From Paenibacillus vietnamensis (lineage in GTDB: Bacteria > Bacillota > Bacilli > Paenibacillales > Paenibacillaceae): 64,000 nucleotides of DNA. This document shows, one piece after another, positions 59,987 through 64,000 of this stretch (its first letter is position 1; each line of letters opens with the position of its first letter). The notes beneath the pieces are model-generated. The model worked only from the letters and a program-made list of their open reading frames with translations. It was not told the origin of the DNA and did not search any database. The DNA lies in the NCBI RefSeq assembly GCF_020169515.1, contig NZ_JAHMHW010000002.1, forward strand, positions 372,001 through 436,000, given 5' to 3'. A program made the position numbers and the translations under genes.

Positions 59987-61111
59987 TTAATCACCCACCG
60001 GGAACCAGCCCGGCGAATGAACGATGGCATTCCAGAGCGGTGTCGGCACAACCAGCCTCTCCTGATCCTTTCTGCTCAGCGTCGTTTGAATTTCCGATTC
60101 CTTGCCTGCAGCCGTTTTCTCGACCCAATCCGGATCCACGATCAGCTCACGGCCGAGAGCCACAAGCGGGATGCCTGTTTCAAGCGCTTTAACCGCGTCG
60201 TCCGGCGTGTGAATTGACCCTACACCGATCACTGGAACCCGGCTGCCGACGCGCTCCTGTATCCATTCGATGCGCGCTTTGTTCTCATCGGCGCCGCGCG
60301 CCGGCTTCGACCAGAAATCGAAGAGGGAGACATGCAAATAATCCAGCTCCTTGGCGGCCAGCTCGTCAATCAGTCGGAACGTATCCTCCATCGTGATTCC
60401 CGGCGTTGTCGACTCCTCCGGCGAGAACCGGTAGCCGACAAGAAACGGCCCCTTGGCGTACAGCGCTGCGGCCCGTTTGACTTCGTCCACGACGGCCAGC
60501 GGGAATTTCAATCGGTTGTCGATGCTGCCGCCCCACTCGTCCTCGCGGGTATTGGCATGCGGGGAGAAAAATTGCTGCAGCAAATATCCGTTTGCGCCGT
60601 GGATTTCCACGCCGTCAAAGCCGGCCGCAACGGCACGTCTCGTCGTCTCCCCGAAATCGCGGATAATCGCTTCGATTTCATCCTTCCGAAGCGCTCTCGG
60701 GGTTACGCTCGCGTTCTGAACCGATGCCACATCGCTGGCGCCGACGACGTCTCCATCAGGAACTAGCGCCGGCGGGCATTCTCTTCCTCCATGGAAAATT
60801 TGCAGGATCGCCTTGGCCCCTTTTTCTTTTATTCTCGCAGCCAGCTTTGTGAGCCCCGGAATCATATCGTCGGAATCGCCGGCAAACTCGCCTTTAAAGC
60901 CTTTGCCGTTAGGGGACACAAAAATGCAGGCCGTAATGGCGAGTCCGGCGCCTCCGGTTCTACGGGCGTAATAGGCAAGCTCCTCCTCGGATACGGTTCC
61001 GTCTTCGTTCGATGAGAAGTGGGTCATCGGCGCCAGCACGATCCGATTTTTAAGCATGACTCCGTTTTTGAACGTGTATTCCTCAAACAAAGATTTATAA
61101 TTTGGATTCAT
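59987..61111 (-). CDS. NADH-dependent flavin oxidoreductase, Old Yellow Enzyme family
   Basis: 374 residues from the ATG at MNPNYKSLFEE (AGGAGAG nine bases upstream). FMN barrel: MLKNRIVLAPMTHFSSNEDG, ILQIFHGGRECP, FDGVEIHGANGYLLQQFFSP (His/Asn substrate pair), DNRLKFPLAVVDEV and GVGSIHTPDDAVKALETG. It reduces activated alkenes or nitro compounds in the cytosol. An inverted repeat of TCTAACTGTA/TACAGTTAGA lies just upstream, probably a TetR- or MarR-type operator; no matching regulator lies next to it. Confidence 0.92.
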   Translation of the reverse strand: MNPNYKSLFEEYTFKNGVMLKNRIVLAPMTHFSSNEDGTVSEEELAYYARRTGGAGLAITACIFVSPNGKGFKGEFAGDSDDMIPGLTKLAARIKEKGAKAILQIFHGGRECPPALVPDGDVVGASDVASVQNASVTPRALRKDEIEAIIRDFGETTRRAVAAGFDGVEIHGANGYLLQQFFSPHANTREDEWGGSIDNRLKFPLAVVDEVKRAAALYAKGPFLVGYRFSPEESTTPGITMEDTFRLIDELAAKELDYLHVSLFDFWSKPARGADENKARIEWIQERVGSRVPVIGVGSIHTPDDAVKALETGIPLVALGRELIVDPDWVEKTAAGKESEIQTTLSRKDQERLVVPTPLWNAIVHSPGWFPVGD

Positions 61112-61146
61112 CGTCGGCATCTCTCCTGTATCTCTAATAGAATAAG

Positions 61147-61195
61147 TCTAACTGTAACTTTTTTTGTTACTGTAATATTAGATGATACAGTTAGA
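61147..61195. promoter_or_regulatory. Inverted repeats upstream of the Old Yellow Enzyme gene
   Basis: TCTAACTGTA and TACAGTTAGA are perfect ten-base arms 29 bases apart, with a third TTACTGTAAT between. ACTGTA-N11-TACAGT (61169-61191) is a TetR-like site. Confidence 0.55.
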
Positions 61196-61223
61196 ACTGT
61201 CAAGAAGTGATTTTCGTACCCCG

Positions 61224-62630
61224 CTACATTTCCTTTACACCCTGTGACTGCCGACTCAGCTTTTGGCCGCTGCGGCTGCGGGCCAAACTGAAAGAAGTAA
61301 AATACAAGGCGCCGACAATAAGAGACAAAAAGGCCAGACCTGCAAAAATATTGCTGTACAGTCCTGCGCTGCCGAACATGGCAAACGGATTGAGCTGCAG
61401 CGTCGTTTCTTTGGCATCAAGCATTTTGCCGATGACGCTTGTAATCATCGCTCCCGATATGAAATTGAGCAGCGACATCAGCCCCATGCCGATTCCGACC
61501 TGCTCCTTGGCGAGCGTTGACGAAATTGTGTTCGACATTGCTATCTGCATAAATGTCTGACCGATATTGCCGAATAGGAGAAGAAAAACAATAACATAAG
61601 GAGATATCCCTACGAGCGTTGAGAGCAGAACAAAACAAACGAAACACAAGGTAAGCGCGATATAGACCAGGAACGAATTTCCCCGCGAATCCGCCAGCTT
61701 GCCGCCCTTGCGCCCCATAAACGCAGAGGTGATCGCAGCCGGGAACATGACCAGCCCGATAACCGCCGGCGTAAGGCCGTTCAGTCCCGTTAAAAATTGC
61801 GGCGTCAAAAAAGGCATGCCGAAGCTCATCGACGTGGCCAAAAACGTGATGCCGAGTCCGAAGGAATACTTCCGGTTCGCGAACAGCTTCGGCTGGATAA
61901 AGGGTTCTGCAGCCGTTCTGATCCGGATGACGAACAGCGCAAGCAGCACGAGCCCGGCGAGGGCAAACCATCCATTCGCTTGCGAGATGGAAAGCAGCAG
62001 CAGCGCCACCGTCCCGCCTAGCAGCATACCGCCCAGCAAATCGTTTCTTTGGTCTTTTCCGCGGTCGTCATTTAAATATTTTCGGAAAAATGGCAACGCA
62101 AGCAGCGGCATCACCGATAGCAGAAACAAAAATCTCCAGCTGGCGAAGCTTGTGATTAACCCGGAAACAATGGGCGCAAACGCGGTTCCGAGTGCCAGAC
62201 CGGAGGCCATCGTCCCAAGCGCCCTTCCTCTCTTCTCCGGCGGGAAATAACGTACGGGCACGATCATAGCCGTAGCCGGAATGACCGCAGCACCGCAGGC
62301 TTGCAGCAGCCGGCCCAGCACGATCAGCCAATAAGTGCCGGCTGACAATCCGATTACCGAACCAAGCGCAAAAAAAATCAATCCGAACGTCAGCAAATCC
62401 TTCAGCCGGTATTTGTCCGCAAGCTTTCCGTATGTAACGGAGCCGACGGCATAAATGATCATGTAGCCGGTTAGCAGCCAGCTCACCTGCGACGGTGTGA
62501 TGTCGAACTCCTTGCTGATTACGGGCATAACCACGTTGAACATCGATGCGTTCATCACAGAAAATACTAACGTAAACGCTAATATTCTCAATAGCTTCTC
62601 GCCTCTATGGGCGTTTTCCTCAGCTTCCAT
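61224..62630 (-). CDS. MFS exporter, TetA(L)/TCR-like 14-helix type
   Basis: 468 residues from the ATG at METMEAEE-type start (MEAEENAHRGEK follows) behind GGTGG; the frame extends 15 residues upstream. Motif A GKLADKYRLKDLL, motif C-like GLALGTAFAPIVSGLI, and SNTISSTLAKEQVGIGMGLMSL near the C-terminus as in TetA(L) relatives. Drug or metal-chelate export driven by protons. The upstream AGTTTGAATTCCAACT palindrome is also found before the adjacent MarR gene. Confidence 0.85.
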   Translation of the reverse strand: MEAEENAHRGEKLLRILAFTLVFSVMNASMFNVVMPVISKEFDITPSQVSWLLTGYMIIYAVGSVTYGKLADKYRLKDLLTFGLIFFALGSVIGLSAGTYWLIVLGRLLQACGAAVIPATAMIVPVRYFPPEKRGRALGTMASGLALGTAFAPIVSGLITSFASWRFLFLLSVMPLLALPFFRKYLNDDRGKDQRNDLLGGMLLGGTVALLLLSISQANGWFALAGLVLLALFVIRIRTAAEPFIQPKLFANRKYSFGLGITFLATSMSFGMPFLTPQFLTGLNGLTPAVIGLVMFPAAITSAFMGRKGGKLADSRGNSFLVYIALTLCFVCFVLLSTLVGISPYVIVFLLLFGNIGQTFMQIAMSNTISSTLAKEQVGIGMGLMSLLNFISGAMITSVIGKMLDAKETTLQLNPFAMFGSAGLYSNIFAGLAFLSLIVGALYFTSFSLARSRSGQKLSRQSQGVKEM

Positions 62631-62661
62631 CGTTTCAAGCCACCTTTCGATCTTTACATTT

Positions 62662-62677
62662 AGTTTGAATTCCAACT
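62662..62677. promoter_or_regulatory. MarR-type operator upstream of the TetA-like exporter
   Basis: AGTTTGAATTCCAACT, an inverted repeat with one mismatch, 32 bases before the exporter start. The perfect form GTTTGAATTCAAAC lies upstream of the MarR gene. Confidence 0.7.
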
Positions 62678-62683
62678 ACTTGA

Positions 62684-62712
62684 GGAAAAAAATAACCGTC
62701 ACAGGAACGGCT
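62684..62712 (-). terminator. Weak terminator after the MarR gene
   Basis: CCGT-N7-ACGG short stem followed by TTATTTTTTTCC on the minus strand. The weak stem may allow read-through from the MarR gene into the exporter gene. Confidence 0.5.
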
Positions 62713-62718
62713 TTATTT

Positions 62719-63174
62719 TTATTCGTAAGATGACAAAATTTTGCTGAGCAGAGCTTGCAGCGTGCGGGATTCCTCCAACGTAAGCTGCTCATTCGCAGGC
62801 GCCTTCGCCCTGTTCACCGCAGCCGAGCATTGCTTATATAAGTCGCGGCCTTGCTCCGTCAAATAAATTTGCTTCCTTCTCGCGTCCTTGGCGTGATCGC
62901 GGCGCACGACCCATCCCCGCTTAGCCATGCCGTTAACGAGGCTCGTCACACTGGATTTATCGATGAACAGCTGCTCCTCCATATCCGCATTTGTCGCTCC
63001 CGGAGTCATCTCAAGCAGATGCAGTGCCTGAGACTGCTGCGGAGTAAGGCCCAGCGGCCGCAATTCCGTCTCGATCCGCCGGCGAATCGCCATGAATGTC
63101 AGCTTAATCAATACCGTATTGTTCTCCTCATGCTCCCAAGGAAAACGGACCGGCGTGCAAGGCGTAGATTTCAA
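62719..63174 (-). CDS. MarR family transcriptional regulator
   Basis: 151 residues, TTG start behind GGGAGG. Winged helix: LTPQQSQALHLLEMTPGATNADMEEQLFIDKSSVTSLVNGMAKRGWV split by its turns, and wing RRDHAKDARRKQIYLTEQG. It lies upstream of the TetA-like exporter in the same direction, and both promoters carry the GTTTGAATTC(A/C)AAC palindrome, so it almost certainly controls itself and the exporter. Confidence 0.9.
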   Translation of the reverse strand: MKSTPCTPVRFPWEHEENNTVLIKLTFMAIRRRIETELRPLGLTPQQSQALHLLEMTPGATNADMEEQLFIDKSSVTSLVNGMAKRGWVVRRDHAKDARRKQIYLTEQGRDLYKQCSAAVNRAKAPANEQLTLEESRTLQALLSKILSSYE

Positions 63175-63193
63175 TTGATATCCTCCCGATTTA

Positions 63194-63207
63194 GTTTGAA
63201 TTCAAAC
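63194..63207. promoter_or_regulatory. MarR operator, self-regulatory copy
   Basis: GTTTGAATTCAAAC is a perfect 14-base palindrome, 20 bases before the MarR start and next to its ribosome site. Confidence 0.75.
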
Positions 63208-63338
63208 AAGATCGTAACGCCATTTGTTATTTTTGTCAATCCGAAGCTTCCCGGCTGCTGTTTCAGCTGGGCCGAATACGGTTATAAGCATATTAATATT
63301 CATTCGAAATAATTGAGAACCGATAGGGGGACAACCAA

Positions 63339-63569
63339 ATGGAATACATTTTGAACAAAGCTTATCGCAATGAAGAGGTCAATTTCGACAACAATCATTA
63401 TATCGGCTGCTCGTTTACGAACTGCACCATTCATATTTCTTCCTTGAATTTCAATTACGACCGCTGCACGTTCAAGGGAACGAAATTCAAGCTGAGCCGC
63501 GAGCTGTTCATGCTGCGTAAAGTTTACTCGCTGCTGCCGTCCTCGATCCATATGGTGCTGCGGGCGTGA
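63339..63569 (+). CDS. Small hypothetical protein (pentapeptide-like)
   Basis: 76 residues behind GATAGGGGG. The stretch NHYIGCSFTNCTIHISSLNFNYDRCTFKG shows the five-residue periodicity (x-x-C/S-F/I-x) of pentapeptide repeats, about five turns, then a basic tail LSRELFMLRKVYSLLPSSIH. Function unknown. Monocistronic with a clear terminator. Confidence 0.6.
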   Translation: MEYILNKAYRNEEVNFDNNHYIGCSFTNCTIHISSLNFNYDRCTFKGTKFKLSRELFMLRKVYSLLPSSIHMVLRA

Positions 63570-63592
63570 CAGTATCAGACAAACGCGCGTAG

Positions 63593-63627
63593 AAGCCGGG
63601 CTGCCCTGTGGCGGTCCGGCTTTTTTC
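63593..63627 (+). terminator. Terminator of the small gene
   Basis: AAGCCGG pairs with CCGGCTT across a 16-base loop, followed by TTTTC. Confidence 0.8.
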
Positions 63628-63652
63628 TAGTAAAAAAAGCTGGCGGCTCTGC

Positions 63653-63838
63653 TCACGTTGCTTCCCAAACCTCCGACAGATCAGGTAGATACGCCTTCAC
63701 GGCTTTCTCGAACGCCTCATCGGCTAACATGTCCCCGTATTCCCCTTTCGCTGGTTCGTACTGGCATTTTAGCAAGGGAATATGAACTAACTGTGAATGA
63801 CTGGACGATGACGGGAAGAGGGAAGTCAGACAGTTATA
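63653..63838 (-). other. Short open stretch, possible gene fragment
   Basis: On the minus strand the frame ending at 63653 reads ...CQYEPAKGEYGDMLADEAF and EKAVKAYLPDLSEVWEAT, which has protein-like composition but no convincing start or ribosome site; upstream it runs into a terminator. I do not recognise a family. It may be the 3' end of a decayed gene. Confidence 0.25.
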
Positions 63839-63868
63839 AAATAAAACCGCATGCCCGAAGCATGCGGC
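63838..63868 (-). terminator. Terminator of the right-edge gene
   Basis: CCGCATGC pairs with GCATGCGG around five bases; the minus strand continues TTTTATTTTAT. Confidence 0.85.
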
Positions 63869-63883
63869 CGTACTCTATGAGCT

Positions 63884-64000
63884 TTAAAGTACCAGCCTAC
63901 CGCCCGGCTTAACCACCTGTCCTCTAATCCCTTTCTCTTCCAAACGCGAAACAAATCGTTCCGCTTCCTGTCGGATAACCGGAAAGGTGTCGTAATGAAC
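63884..64000 (-). CDS. UPF0173-type metal-dependent hydrolase, C-terminal end only
   Basis: 39 residues before a TAA stop; the rest lies beyond the window. VHYDTFPVIRQEAERF and VSRLEEKGIRGQVVKPGG match the end of the metallo-beta-lactamase-fold proteins of the UPF0173 (YtkL-like) group, where the HYxTFPxI motif carries a conserved His. Function of the group is not settled. Identification from so short a piece is tentative. Confidence 0.6.
   Translation of the reverse strand, partial: VHYDTFPVIRQEAERFVSRLEEKGIRGQVVKPGGRLVL

Noticed and set aside
1..64000. tRNA, rRNA or classical riboswitches
   Set aside because: No cloverleaf-like sequence, rRNA segment or known riboswitch core was recognised by reading; a covariance-model scan was not possible.
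1..64000. Defence island or biosynthetic gene cluster
   Set aside because: A lone HNH nuclease and a dead ligase and TnpB are the only nucleic-acid enzymes; no synthases, restriction, toxin-antitoxin pairs or phage genes are evident.

Overview
The window looks like a chromosomal piece of a spore-forming Firmicute close to Paenibacillus. The grounds are strong AGGAGG-type ribosome binding sites, frequent GTG/TTG starts, an alpha/beta small acid-soluble spore protein behind a sigma-G-like promoter, many AraC-type regulators paired with sugar genes, a YesMN-type two-component system, sugar ABC importers without their own ATPase gene, and families common in that group (DUF4358, DUF6171, DUF3891, DUF4257). 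I see no rRNA, tRNA, CRISPR array, prophage or plasmid functions.

Layout. 1-3.7 kb: a truncated membrane sensor and a glnQHMP-type amino acid ABC operon. 3.8-6 kb: a cyclase/formamidase-like gene with a decayed IS200/IS605-group (tnpB-only) element inserted just upstream of it. 6-9 kb: a Gfo/Idh/MocA dehydrogenase and a sugar epimerase, divergent from an AraC regulator. 9-11.4 kb: a DUF4358 lipoprotein, a small membrane protein and repeat-rich non-coding DNA. 11.4-17 kb: an L-fucose operon (fucI, fucA, a rhamnulokinase-type kinase, fucU) divergent from a LacI-type regulator, with two TTATCGATAA operators and a cre site between them. 17-26 kb: GH4 alpha-galactosidase, cupin, GH51 arabinofuranosidase, esterase, aldo/keto reductase, NlpC/P60 hydrolase and AraC regulators. 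25.9-27 kb: a 0.4 kb internally deleted copy of the same IS sits in the 3' end of a broken DNA ligase gene. 27-39 kb: spore protein, FabV, GH2 beta-mannosidase, HNH nuclease, azoreductase, a GAF-domain two-component system, a divergent PRPP synthetase, chorismate mutase and an LLM flavoprotein. 39.6-48.3 kb: a galactan/galactoside module (GH42, two permeases, binding protein, YesN regulator, YesM kinase) plus a gutted GH30 gene. 49-56 kb: three more AraC/sugar-oxidoreductase clusters. 56-63 kb: MarR regulators, two drug-type MFS exporters and an Old Yellow Enzyme. The right edge cuts a UPF0173 hydrolase.

How it works together. Most genes take apart plant or microbial glycans and use the released sugars: intracellular glycosidases (GH4, GH42, GH51, GH2), a fucose pathway ending at the FucA aldolase, and dehydrogenase/epimerase pairs typical of unusual sugars or inositols, each beside a local AraC or LacI sensor. 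The rest is stress and xenobiotic response: azoreductase, LLM protein, Old Yellow Enzyme and two exporters. The promoter regions of these genes carry clear palindromes that can be matched between genes.

The most informative observations are regulatory and structural, not a new enzyme system. An 80-bp promoter module with three spaced GTCYAATT-like boxes, a -10 box and a cre site is duplicated in front of the galactoside importer and the GH30 remnant. Paired operators link MarR genes to MFS exporters in two places. A miniature IS keeps the omega-RNA-like end and has truncated the ligase. Three dispersed repeat families lie between genes. I found no defence island or secondary-metabolite cluster.
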